From Candidatus Thorarchaeota archaeon (lineage in GTDB: Archaea > Asgardarchaeota > Thorarchaeia > Thorarchaeales > Thorarchaeaceae): DNA of 21,173 nt. The notes under the pieces were generated by a model. That model saw only the letters and a list, made by a program, of their open reading frames with translations, was not told the DNA's origin and did not search any database. The translations under genes were made by a program, and so were the position numbers. Numbering within the stretch: position 1 is the stretch's first letter; each line of letters starts with the position of its first letter. The stretch spans positions 1 to 21,173 of the forward strand of contig SDOA01000071.1 of assembly GCA_004524595.1 (NCBI GenBank). Direction: 5' to 3'. Shown in pieces: positions 1 to 7,667 of this stretch.

Positions 1-731
1 CAATCAATGGCGCCCAGTATGGACAGGTGATTCTTGCCAATTGTTCTAATGTCACTGTGAGTAATGGATTATTTGATCACGCATCTGCGGGTGTTCAGCT
101 TGGATATTGTACGGAATGTACTTTGGAGAACAACATTGCCACGAGTAATGTCGAGTACGGATTCAGGCTCTATTCCTCTCCTGATTGTATCCTTACAAAT
201 AACACTGCAAGTAACAACCAAATTGGATTCTCTTTCCTCCGCTCTTCTTACTGTACTCTCCAGAACAATACTGCCAACGGTAATGAATACGGCATCTATT
301 TGAGAATATTGAGTTCTAGGAATCTATTTTTCTTCAATCGTTTATTTAATAACTCATTATCTAATGCACGTGATGATGGCAGTGTAAATAACTGGGACAA
401 TGGCACACATGGGAACTACTGGGATGATTATGATGGCAGCGGCACATATTCCATAATTGGGTCAGCTGGAAGTGTGGATAACTATCCCTATTTATATGTA
501 CAACCTCCTCCGCCAAATGGAATCACAACCACAACAACTACAACAACAGGTATCACCACTACCATAACAACGCCTCCTGGTGTTAATGATTTTGATCTGG
601 TTAGATTATTGTTAATCATCATCTCCATCTGTTCAGGCGGGATTATTGTAGTTGCTGTAATCCTAACTATTCGTGAGAGAAGGGTAGCTATTAATACTAT
701 ATCATGCTCAGAAGAAGAAATTATTGATTGA
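1..731 (+). CDS. NosD-like parallel beta-helix surface protein, C-terminal part (5' end outside window)
   Basis: The reading frame is open from position 3, so the gene begins left of the window; the internal GTG at 27 is not its real start. The visible part has about three beta-helix coils of 22-24 residues, each with a YGF/IGF step followed by Cys-Thr-Leu and Asn-Asn-Thr/Ile-Ala. Next come the motif WDNGTHGNYWDDYDGSG, a Thr-rich and Pro-containing stalk, one hydrophobic membrane segment (LLLIIISICSGGIIVVAVIL) and a short cytoplasmic tail starting RERR. The many N-x-S/T sequons fit an N-glycosylated archaeal surface protein. It is a tandem paralogue of the next gene: both share INGxQYGQVxLANCSN, but this copy has about 109 fewer codons between that point and the stop. 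Such proteins are usually adhesins or carbohydrate-binding/degrading enzymes; no catalytic residues can be named here. Family confidence is high, function unknown. Confidence 0.85.
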   Translation, partial: INGAQYGQVILANCSNVTVSNGLFDHASAGVQLGYCTECTLENNIATSNVEYGFRLYSSPDCILTNNTASNNQIGFSFLRSSYCTLQNNTANGNEYGIYLRILSSRNLFFFNRLFNNSLSNARDDGSVNNWDNGTHGNYWDDYDGSGTYSIIGSAGSVDNYPYLYVQPPPPNGITTTTTTTTGITTTITTPPGVNDFDLVRLLLIIISICSGGIIVVAVILTIRERRVAINTISCSEEEIID

Positions 732-821
732 ATACTCATCCTACTTTGCCAAAAAATGATGTTATGATAGATTTGCATCAGGTACTGGAAAAGCTGTGAT
801 TTCATGATAAAAAACATTAAC

Positions 822-830
822 ATTTATCTG
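822..830 (+). promoter_or_regulatory. TATA-like box for the second beta-helix gene
   Basis: ATTTATCTG at 822-830, preceded by an A-rich stretch (ATAAAAAACATTAAC), resembles an archaeal BRE plus TATA box. A transcription start about 27 bp downstream (near 852) would give a 12-nt leader before ATG 864. This is the main reason for preferring 864 over 804 as the start. Confidence 0.4.
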
Positions 831-863
831 AGTGCACTCTCTCTCAGAACCGGTCATGCTAGA

Positions 864-2903
864 ATGAATGTAGGGAATTTTTACCGTGTTATCATAGTAG
901 CTTTCCTCCTCGTGAGTCTGTTTAATAGCAGTATGAATAATCATTCTTTATCCAATTCACTAATTGAATCTCATGATATTAATCGGTCGAAACTTACATA
1001 CACATATACACCTCATATTCCAATCACAATTACTAGCAATGATGACTTTATCAGTCAGGGCTGGCCTGGAAATGGGACCGAGGGCAACCCGTATTTGATC
1101 GAGGGATTGAGTGTTATAGACACATCAACATGCATCAGTATCAGTGATACGAATGTATATTTCGAGATTACCAATTGCTTAATTTCATCCCCAACCCAGT
1201 CAAACAACAATGGCATAAATTTTGAAAATGTAACCAACGGTGCAATAATAGATTGCATCCTTGAAAATCATGCCAATGGAGTTTATCTTTCTTTGTCCTC
1301 ATATTGTATAATAAATAAGAGCATAGCATTTAACAACGAACATTCTGGCCTTGAACTCCTTTCATCTGACTTCTGTACAATTTTAAATAACACTGCATTT
1401 GACAACCTTTGTGGATTCTGGCTTGAATCCTCCTCTACTTGCACTTTGAATTATAATATTGCCGTTGATAATGAGTATGGTTTTATTCTCTACCTATCTT
1501 CTTCAATCTTAGAAAATAATTTTGCTAATCGAAATATGAATGGATTTCATATCTATGAATCTTCATTTTGTGATCTGATAAATTGTACTGCCAGTTATAA
1601 CTTTCAATCAGGGATTTTTCTCTATAATTCATCATTTTGCATGATGATGAAAAACACTATACAGTACAATTACAGATATGGATTCTTTCTAAGTAACACA
1701 ACCTCATGTACACTAGTAAACAACACACTTCGTGATGACGGAATTTTCTTATTCGGTCCTTCTGTATCTTATTGGTTGCATACTATGTTAGATAATTCAA
1801 TTAATGGATTTCCAGTTGGATACTTCAAATCTACCTCCGGATTATCCATAAATGGATCTCAGTATGGTCAGGTATTACTGGCCAACTGCTCTAACACATT
1901 TGTGAAAAACGGAATATTTGCTAATGTAGCATTAGGAGTTCAGATTGGATTCTGTTTTAATTGTACATTGGATAACATTACTACAATAGACACATCAATG
2001 TATGGATTCAAAATTATATACTCCTCCAATTGTACACTCATAAATAACTCTGCAATAAATAGCCGATACGGATTCTACATTGAGAGCTCACCATACTCCA
2101 ACTTGAGTCTAAATATTGCTCTTAATAATAATGGATATGGATATTATATTGCTGATTCTAATTCTTGTGCACTTACGAATAATACTTCCGCAGGTAATAT
2201 GATGGAAGGTTTCAAACTTATTGTGACTTCTTATTCTGTCTTGATTAACAACTCTGCGTATGATAATGATTATTATGGATTCTTTATTGATTCATCCGTC
2301 TTCTGTACACTCACGTATAATTTTGCCATTAGTAACAATATAGGTGGCTTTTACTTTTTCAATACCTCACATATTACAATTATTGGAAATAATGCCACAG
2401 GTAATGATAGTCGTGGATTTCTTCTGGCGCTTTCTTCATCATGTATATTACATAATAATACTGCCTCTAGTAATAATTTTGGTATTTATTTAGATAGTTT
2501 CAGCACAGGAAATCTTCTTTTCTTCAATTATATCTTCTCAAATAGAGAGTCAAATGGGTATGATGACGGAGAACTAAATAGCTGGGACAATGGTCTAAAC
2601 GGGAATTATTGGGATGATTATGATGGCAGTGGCGTGTACAACATATCAGGTACTGCAGGAAGTGTTGATAATCATCCTTACCAGTTTGAAGAATCTTCTT
2701 CGTCAGATAATAATACCACTGCGACAACAACACCAATTACAACTACAACGACTTCAGGAAGCACAACTAGTACAACCAATCAATCAAATTTGTTGATACA
2801 ATTACTGGTGAATGGAATAGCAGTTGGTTCATTGACAGTTATTTTGAGCGTGCTAATTCTGACTATTCGAGCTAGAAGGTTGAATAAAACATCAGCATCC
2901 TAA
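864..2903 (+). CDS. NosD-like parallel beta-helix surface protein with Thr-rich stalk and C-terminal membrane anchor
   Basis: This encodes about 679 residues from ATG 864. An in-frame ATG at 804 would add 20 residues, but a TATA-like TTTATCTG at 823-830 lies inside that extension, and ATG 864 gives a compact signal peptide (MNVGNFYR followed by VIIVAFLLVSLF). After the signal comes a capping region with ITITSNDDFISQGWPGNGTEGNPYLIEG, a signature often seen at the start of archaeal NosD-like proteins. Roughly twenty PbH1-type coils of about 22-23 residues follow, rich in NNTA/NNSA and Cys-Thr-Leu steps and in N-glycosylation sequons. The C-terminus carries the SWDNGLNGNYWDDYDGSG motif, a Thr/Ser stalk, a transmembrane helix (LVNGIAVGSLTVILSVLIL) and a basic RARR stop-transfer. 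It is probably anchored outside the cell as an adhesin or glycan-binding protein. It lies 132 nt after its paralogue and has its own promoter signal. Confidence 0.87.
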   Translation: MNVGNFYRVIIVAFLLVSLFNSSMNNHSLSNSLIESHDINRSKLTYTYTPHIPITITSNDDFISQGWPGNGTEGNPYLIEGLSVIDTSTCISISDTNVYFEITNCLISSPTQSNNNGINFENVTNGAIIDCILENHANGVYLSLSSYCIINKSIAFNNEHSGLELLSSDFCTILNNTAFDNLCGFWLESSSTCTLNYNIAVDNEYGFILYLSSSILENNFANRNMNGFHIYESSFCDLINCTASYNFQSGIFLYNSSFCMMMKNTIQYNYRYGFFLSNTTSCTLVNNTLRDDGIFLFGPSVSYWLHTMLDNSINGFPVGYFKSTSGLSINGSQYGQVLLANCSNTFVKNGIFANVALGVQIGFCFNCTLDNITTIDTSMYGFKIIYSSNCTLINNSAINSRYGFYIESSPYSNLSLNIALNNNGYGYYIADSNSCALTNNTSAGNMMEGFKLIVTSYSVLINNSAYDNDYYGFFIDSSVFCTLTYNFAISNNIGGFYFFNTSHITIIGNNATGNDSRGFLLALSSSCILHNNTASSNNFGIYLDSFSTGNLLFFNYIFSNRESNGYDDGELNSWDNGLNGNYWDDYDGSGVYNISGTAGSVDNHPYQFEESSSSDNNTTATTTPITTTTTSGSTTSTTNQSNLLIQLLVNGIAVGSLTVILSVLILTIRARRLNKTSAS

Positions 2904-3040
2904 TTCTAATTCAATTCCAAATTATTTTCATCACAATTATGGCTAATCAGACTGAATAAAGATGTATAGAAAATCGACCTGATTGAAAAGGGCAACTTCA
3001 AGAGGTAGTTTGTCTGTTTCTAATAGTGGGTCTGTCTTCG

Positions 3041-3397
3041 ATGTTGGATGAACCTGGCGATTTCATTGGAAATATTCTTGCCAAGCTCATCAATCGACGA
3101 TATACAACTCTCACAGATACTCAGAATTTCAAAAATTGGGATATGTCAATTATTATTGAAACTGACTATTATCCTGTTTCAATCCTTTTTGAAAATACAG
3201 TCAAAATCAAATCAGATGCTATTCAAAATCCAACGCTAATATTCAAAATGAAGTTTAATACTATAGTTTCTATCGTGAAAGAAGAAACTACAATTCTTAG
3301 AGCTCTACTCAAAGGTGCTATTCAGGTAAAAGGGCTTGTCCGTCATCCAAGAGCCGCTTTCAGATTTTATAGACTAATGAATTCAATTCTGAAGTGA
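3041..3397 (+). CDS. SCP2-like (sterol carrier protein 2 fold) lipid-binding protein
   Basis: A small soluble protein of 118 residues from ATG 3041, or 123 from GTG 3026; neither start has a clear ribosome binding site. The pattern of an early IIIETDYYPVSILFENTVKIKSD segment, a stretch of hydrophobic beta strands (LIFKMKFNTIVSIV) and an ending LLKGAIQVKGLVRHPRAAFRFYRLM matches the SCP2 family, where xxGKIKVKGxxxxA precedes the last helix. SCP2 domains bind fatty acids, sterols or isoprenoids in a hydrophobic tunnel; no catalytic role is expected. It lies 7 nt upstream of the flavin oxidase gene and is likely co-transcribed with it and the Fe-S subunit, which suggests a hydrophobic or acyl substrate for that enzyme (inference). 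The fold assignment is fairly confident, the ligand unknown. Confidence 0.7.
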   Translation: MLDEPGDFIGNILAKLINRRYTTLTDTQNFKNWDMSIIIETDYYPVSILFENTVKIKSDAIQNPTLIFKMKFNTIVSIVKEETTILRALLKGAIQVKGLVRHPRAAFRFYRLMNSILK

Positions 3398-3404
3398 TGG
3401 TATT

Positions 3405-4829
3405 ATGAAATTAAAAAAACGATTTGAGGAGATTGTTGGGGCACAGAATATTTCTGATGGCTTAGCAGAGCAGTATATTTATTCATTTGATATGACTGAA
3501 AATCCCCCTAAAACACCACTCATGGTCATTATGCCTTCAACTGTCGAGGAGATCCAGAAGATTGTCAAACTGGCTAACGAAACCCTGACTCCCTTGATTC
3601 CCTTTGTAACAGGACAGAGCGTTGGTGGGTTAACAATCCCTCAAGTGGACGGTGCTGTGATTGTTGATCTCAAAAAGATGAATAAAATCCTCGAAGTTGA
3701 TGAGGAAGCAATGTATATGTTGGTAGAACCAGGTGTTACTTTTGGTCATGTAAAGAGGTATCTCGATGACAATCATCCAAATCTGCGTTATACATATCCA
3801 TTAGCTCCACCCTACACCTCAGTTATGGCAAATGCTCTCCTTCAGGGTCTCTGTGATTTGTCCACTACCCACGGTGCAATGTCTGAATTCATCAATGGAC
3901 TTGAAGCAGTTTTGGCAACAGGAGAGCTTGTTCGTGTTGGGTCGGGAATCATGGGTGATGAGAATTGGTTTGGAAGATATCCGCTTCCCGATCTTGTAGG
4001 TCTCTTCTCAGGATGGCAAGGCATGACTGGAATTGTAACAAAAATCTCCCTCAAGATCTGGCCAAAGAAGAGCGAAGTTGGACATGCCGCGCTCTTTACA
4101 TTTGGAGAGGAGGGTACAACAAGTCTGCTAAAGGCGATTACAAAATCGGGTGTAGTTGAAGATGTAGACTGTATGTCATTATCACTTGTGAAGATGTTAA
4201 TGGGCATCCCACCTATGGTACGTCCATTTGAAGGAGAACCAAACTATGGGACCGTAATCATACTCTCAGCAAACAGTAAAGTGGAATTAGAGGAAAAGAG
4301 AAAGCAGCTAGAATCCCTTGTTGAAAAATCACAACAGACAGAACCTCGAAATTTGCTAGTAGATTGGGGCACCATCTCAAAGCTTATGGGTACCCAAGCC
4401 AATGAATGGATTGATTTTCCGTCAGATGCTTTCAAAGTTTTGACAGAACATGATGGTCTAACTTGGGTCGGTACATACATTCATCCAAAGCATTGGGCTA
4501 CTGCACTTGCAGGTGGTCGTAAGATAATTGAGAAGTATGGATTTGAGCTCATGGCTTTTCTCAAACCAATGCATATGCTGCATTTTGCAGAATTCAAGTT
4601 CATCATTCGATTTCCAAAAGACGAACAGACAATTAGCAAAGTGCGGCAATGCAATGAGGAATTACTTGATCTTGCATTAAGCCTTAAAGCGATTCCATAC
4701 AAGACACCAGTCTGGTCTGCAAAAAAATTGAAGCAAATTGCAGATCCTGCCTTCTTTGAATTGATTAAACGCATGAAAAATCTACTTGATCCAAACAATA
4801 TCATGAATCCAGGGAGATTTGACCTGTGA
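3405..4829 (+). CDS. FAD-binding oxidoreductase of the GlcD / vanillyl-alcohol oxidase family
   Basis: A 474-residue flavoprotein. The N-terminal FAD_binding_4 (PCMH) domain shows MVIMPSTVEEIQKIVKLAN at 40-58, the pyrophosphate loop PFVTGQSVGGLTIP at 66-79, then VDGAVIVDLKKMNKILEVD and VEPGVTFGHVKRYL. The C-terminal FAD-oxidase C domain ends in LLDPNNIMNPGRFDL at 460-474, the usual end of glycolate oxidase GlcD, D-lactate dehydrogenases, 4-cresol dehydrogenase and alkyl-DHAP synthase. These enzymes oxidise a C-OH or similar group and pass electrons on from FAD. The next gene, a CCG-domain Fe-S protein whose GTG overlaps this stop by 4 nt, is the expected electron-accepting partner, as GlcF is for GlcD. 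The substrate cannot be read from the sequence; the upstream SCP2-like gene suggests a lipid-like or hydroxyacid substrate. ATG 3405 is preceded by a weak GTGATGG ribosome binding site. Confidence 0.85.
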   Translation: MKLKKRFEEIVGAQNISDGLAEQYIYSFDMTENPPKTPLMVIMPSTVEEIQKIVKLANETLTPLIPFVTGQSVGGLTIPQVDGAVIVDLKKMNKILEVDEEAMYMLVEPGVTFGHVKRYLDDNHPNLRYTYPLAPPYTSVMANALLQGLCDLSTTHGAMSEFINGLEAVLATGELVRVGSGIMGDENWFGRYPLPDLVGLFSGWQGMTGIVTKISLKIWPKKSEVGHAALFTFGEEGTTSLLKAITKSGVVEDVDCMSLSLVKMLMGIPPMVRPFEGEPNYGTVIILSANSKVELEEKRKQLESLVEKSQQTEPRNLLVDWGTISKLMGTQANEWIDFPSDAFKVLTEHDGLTWVGTYIHPKHWATALAGGRKIIEKYGFELMAFLKPMHMLHFAEFKFIIRFPKDEQTISKVRQCNEELLDLALSLKAIPYKTPVWSAKKLKQIADPAFFELIKRMKNLLDPNNIMNPGRFDL

Positions 4830-5965
4830 CAGAACCTTCAACAGCAATCCAAGATTGGCTGTACACCTGTATCCGTTGCGGGAATTGTAAATACATCTTC
4901 AAGGATTATCGACAGTCGTGTCCCTCTGGAGCTTACTTCCATTTCGAGTCCTTTTTTGCGTCTGGACGGCTCTGGATTGCACATGGCATTCAGAAAGGAG
5001 AACTTGAATGGGACAACTCTCTTCTGGATTCAATATTTGCTTGCACGACATGTTCCAGCTGTGAGATTCAATGTCTTGCTCCACATCGAGAACACATAGT
5101 CGACATTATTGAAGAGCTTAGAGCACTTGCTGTGGACGCGCTTGGTCCATTAGAAGCACATAGAAAATTTACTGAGAAAATTACCACGAATCATAATCCC
5201 TATGGGCACGAACACCACAATAGGAGGTTGCTAAGGGAACTTGAACTACCAGAAACAGCTCCAGTTGTATACTTTGTTGGCTGTACATCAAATTATCGCG
5301 AACACGCAATACGTGATGCAACGATATCTATCCTGAAAAAAGCAGGTGTTGCTTTCACAATAGTAGATGAGTATTGTTGTAGTTCACCCTTAATTCGAAC
5401 CGGTCAACTCAATCAGGTTCGCGCTCTTGCTGAACATAATCGAGCTGCATTCGAAACTGCAGGTGCAACCAAAATTGTGACATCATGCGCTGGATGTTAT
5501 CGAACTCTATCAAAGGATTATCAGAGATTAGGTATCCAACTGAATGCCGACGTTATTCATATATCGCAATTCTTACGAGAACTAATCGATGATGGTAAAT
5601 TAAAACTTGAAAAAACAAAAGAGCTAACTGAATTGACTTATCACGATCCTTGTCACCTCTCAAGACACATGAATGAATACGAAGCACCTCGTGATGTTAT
5701 TGAACGATTACCTGTTCATCTTACTGAGATGGAATTCAATCGAGAAAATAGCTGGTGTTGCGGAGCAGGCGGAGGATGCAAGTCTGCATATTCAGATTGG
5801 AGTCTGGATACTGCTAGAAAGAGAATTACTCACGCAAAGACGATGAAGGTTTCTACTCTGGTTTCAGCTTGTCCGTTCTGTAAAAGAGCTTTGAACGATG
5901 CAAATGATGGTACTTTAGAAATTATCGACTTGAGTGAATTAGTAGACCGCCTTACCTTAGTCTGA
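4826..5965 (+). CDS. CCG-domain Fe-S oxidoreductase subunit (HdrD / GlcF / GlpC-like)
   Basis: 379 residues, starting at a GTG that overlaps the stop of the flavoprotein gene, a sign of translational coupling. The N-terminal part holds two cysteine clusters: C15, C18, C21 with the fourth cysteine at C32 (CX2CX2CX10C, unusually long last spacing), and C73, C76, C79, C83 (a normal CX2CX2CX3C). Two CCG domains follow. The first has GCTSNYRE, YCCSSPLIRTGQ and SCAGCY; the second has HDPCHLSRH, WCCGAGGG and ACPFC. In the heterodisulfide reductase HdrB/HdrD and in GlcF and GlpC these domains bind a noncubane [4Fe-4S] cluster or relay electrons to thiols or quinones. It lacks membrane helices, so it is a cytosolic or peripheral subunit. 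It most likely takes electrons from the GlcD-like protein. Disulfide reduction, as in HdrD, is an alternative role that sequence alone cannot exclude. Confidence 0.87.
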   Translation: MTEPSTAIQDWLYTCIRCGNCKYIFKDYRQSCPSGAYFHFESFFASGRLWIAHGIQKGELEWDNSLLDSIFACTTCSSCEIQCLAPHREHIVDIIEELRALAVDALGPLEAHRKFTEKITTNHNPYGHEHHNRRLLRELELPETAPVVYFVGCTSNYREHAIRDATISILKKAGVAFTIVDEYCCSSPLIRTGQLNQVRALAEHNRAAFETAGATKIVTSCAGCYRTLSKDYQRLGIQLNADVIHISQFLRELIDDGKLKLEKTKELTELTYHDPCHLSRHMNEYEAPRDVIERLPVHLTEMEFNRENSWCCGAGGGCKSAYSDWSLDTARKRITHAKTMKVSTLVSACPFCKRALNDANDGTLEIIDLSELVDRLTLV

Positions 5966-6223
5966 CAAAATCTATCTATACAATAATATCAATTGCTGCT
6001 TTTTCAAAATCTCATAGAATTTCGTAATTCAGTTGTTATTTGATTCTTTTTAAGTATCAGTCAAATTTCTCGAACCTATAGATCTTCGTATGAAATATTC
6101 AAAAGGATTCTTAAAGCAATCAATTTAACCTATTGATAGATTCTCTATTTACTTCATGTTCTCGTAACTAATAAAATAGCATTGAAAGACACCTTTTAGT
6201 AGTCTTTATCAAATTTAATAATT
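5966..6223. other. AT-rich intergenic region, terminator and promoter signals only
   Basis: 258 bp with no gene, tRNA or repeat array recognised. T-rich runs (GCTGCTTTTTC near 5995-6005 and TTCTTTTTAAG near 6045-6055) could end transcription of the upstream Fe-S operon. Close to the next gene there is a TATA-like CTTTTAGT at 6193-6200, flanked by the inverted pair AAAGAC (6185-6190) and GTCTTT (6202-6207). Confidence 0.5.
6185..6207 (+). promoter_or_regulatory. TATA-like box flanked by a 6-bp inverted repeat, upstream of the Eis-like gene
   Basis: AAAGAC (6185-6190) and GTCTTT (6202-6207) are perfect inverted arms around CTTTTAG (6193-6199). The TATA-like core is centred about 27 bp before ATG 6224, predicting a leaderless or nearly leaderless mRNA. 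A dimeric repressor bound to the arms would block TBP. Six-base arms can occur by chance, so this is tentative. Confidence 0.3.
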
Positions 6224-7417
6224 ATGACCAGTTCTGTAAGACGATGTACATCAGAGGATAAAGATACCATTTGGAAAATACTCTCATATGCTTACAGCGT
6301 ACCAGATGCATCACGAGAGCGATTTCTTGAGAGATTAGATCTTATTGAGAAGGAGTTCTTTCTGAATGAAGTTGATGGTGTTCCCGTAGCAATCGCAAGA
6401 GTATTAGAATTCGAACAAAATGTGAGGGGTATCTTAAAATCGATGGGAGGTATTGCAATGGTCGCAAGCACTCCTGAGTATCGTCGGTCTGGACATAATC
6501 GCGACCTTATGTTGACTATCTTTGACGACCTACGGCGAAATGGCTTTGTCATCAGCACACTCTACCCCTTCAAGGATACATTCTATAGTAATATTGGATA
6601 TGTCAAGATGCCACCTTCTAGAACTCTTGAATTCAATCCAAACATGCTTGTCGGAATAAAAGTACCAGATGGTTATACAGCTCAACGTGAAGAAGGTGAA
6701 GAGATGTTACAACTTCGCAAAGTGCTGCATAATGCTATGGTTCTTGAAACACATGGAGCAGTGATGAGAAGCGAAGAACGGTGGACTGAGATGACAAAGA
6801 ATTTTAACTTGAAAGCCGTTGTTGCACGGAATGGAAAAGGTGAGCCAGAAGCAATAATGATTTACTCGATAAAGGGCTATGGTGAAGGACATGAATGGGC
6901 TGAAACTGGTCAGATTAATATCGTAGAATTCACTTGGATATCTCTTGAAGGAAGGGACTCAATTCTTAATTACCTCTACAAGCATTCAGACCAGATTATT
7001 AAAGTGACCATGGTAATTTCAACAAGAGATCAAGACTTCTATCATTGGTTGTCTAACATACATACACCAACATTGAGATCGAATATCGTTAGTATGGCAA
7101 GGATTATTGACGTATCAAAGAGTATGTCAGACTTTCCAGTCAATTCCCCTGGTGTTGTTCTAATCAGTGTGATTGATCCGCAAATTGAGGAGAATAATAA
7201 AATCTTTGAGATTAGAGAAAAGGATGGCTTGCTCTCTATAAAAGAATCAGCTAAACAAGCAAAAACTACCATTAGGATTGAAGGACTTACATCAATTCTT
7301 TATGGTACTCTTAATGAAGCACAATTAAGAAGGTTGGACTGGCTTGAAGGAGAATCGCCATCCGGATTATTCAATTGGTTTCCACCTGCATATCCGTGGT
7401 TAACTGAAGACTTCTGA
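6224..7417 (+). CDS. Eis-like GNAT N-acetyltransferase with C-terminal SCP2-like domain
   Basis: 397 residues, close to the about 400 of the Eis family (M. tuberculosis Eis has 402). The N-terminal GNAT domain has the acetyl-CoA loop VASTPEYRRSGHNRDLM at 80-96 and the YPFKDTFYSNIGY segment at 114-126. A second GNAT-like domain occupies the middle, and the C-terminal third (about 295-380) has the SCP2-type pattern ending in IRIEGLTSILYGTLNEAQLRRL. The protein ends LFNWFPPAYPWLTEDF, so Tyr126 and a free C-terminal Phe carboxylate are both present, matching the general acid and base described for Eis. Eis enzymes acetylate amines on aminoglycosides, lysines or polyamines; the native substrate here is unknown. 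It stands alone on the + strand and is convergent with the downstream ferredoxin gene. Family confidence is high. Confidence 0.85.
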   Translation: MTSSVRRCTSEDKDTIWKILSYAYSVPDASRERFLERLDLIEKEFFLNEVDGVPVAIARVLEFEQNVRGILKSMGGIAMVASTPEYRRSGHNRDLMLTIFDDLRRNGFVISTLYPFKDTFYSNIGYVKMPPSRTLEFNPNMLVGIKVPDGYTAQREEGEEMLQLRKVLHNAMVLETHGAVMRSEERWTEMTKNFNLKAVVARNGKGEPEAIMIYSIKGYGEGHEWAETGQINIVEFTWISLEGRDSILNYLYKHSDQIIKVTMVISTRDQDFYHWLSNIHTPTLRSNIVSMARIIDVSKSMSDFPVNSPGVVLISVIDPQIEENNKIFEIREKDGLLSIKESAKQAKTTIRIEGLTSILYGTLNEAQLRRLDWLEGESPSGLFNWFPPAYPWLTEDF

Positions 7418-7445
7418 AAATGATATTTTACTGATATTCAATGAC

Positions 7446-7667
7446 CTATTTGATGGTTATTGCCTGTAAAGGACATATGTCAACACACTGATTGCATCTG
7501 GTACACAGGTCTGTAAATGCTACATCCACTCTCCATTCAGTAGGATCATTACTTATGTAGTCTGGCGGATATAAAATGAAAATTGCAGGTGGGCATATCT
7601 GAAGGCACTTTTTACAGGACTGCGGATCTGTACATTTGTTATAGTCAACTAATATCTCTGTCTTCAT
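7446..7667 (-). CDS. Small dicluster 4Fe-4S ferredoxin
   Basis: 73 residues with two [4Fe-4S] binding motifs: C12, C18, C21, C25 (CX5CX2CX3C, four-cluster spacing widened in the first gap) and C55, C58, C61, C65 (canonical CX2CX2CX3C followed by Pro). About 29 residues separate the motifs, with the segment FILYPPDYISNDPTEWRVDVAF between them, so it is longer than a minimal clostridial ferredoxin. It carries electrons in the cytosol. Its ATG directly abuts the TAG stop of the larger Fe-S gene upstream (TAGATG), so the two are translationally coupled and probably form a complex or electron-transfer pair. The partner enzyme is not evident in the window. Confidence 0.85.
   Translation of the reverse strand: MKTEILVDYNKCTDPQSCKKCLQICPPAIFILYPPDYISNDPTEWRVDVAFTDLCTRCNQCVDICPLQAITIK

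Noticed and set aside
520..580. ACA/ACT-rich tract looking like a microsatellite
   Set aside because: It encodes the Thr-rich stalk in frame, and a similar tract occurs at the same place in the second paralogue (2715-2780).
488..823. 111-codon ORF on the - strand with a poly-Val run
   Set aside because: It is antisense to the Thr-rich stalk and membrane anchor of the beta-helix gene; the Val run is the complement of ACA/ACT Thr codons.
1..2903. CRISPR or DNA-level repeat array in the beta-helix region
   Set aside because: The periodicity is at protein level (22-24 residues) with variable DNA; there are no identical repeats with unique spacers.
5966..6223. tRNA or small RNA gene in the AT-rich gap
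   Set aside because: No T-loop consensus (GGTTCRANNCC) or acceptor-stem pairing was found on either strand.
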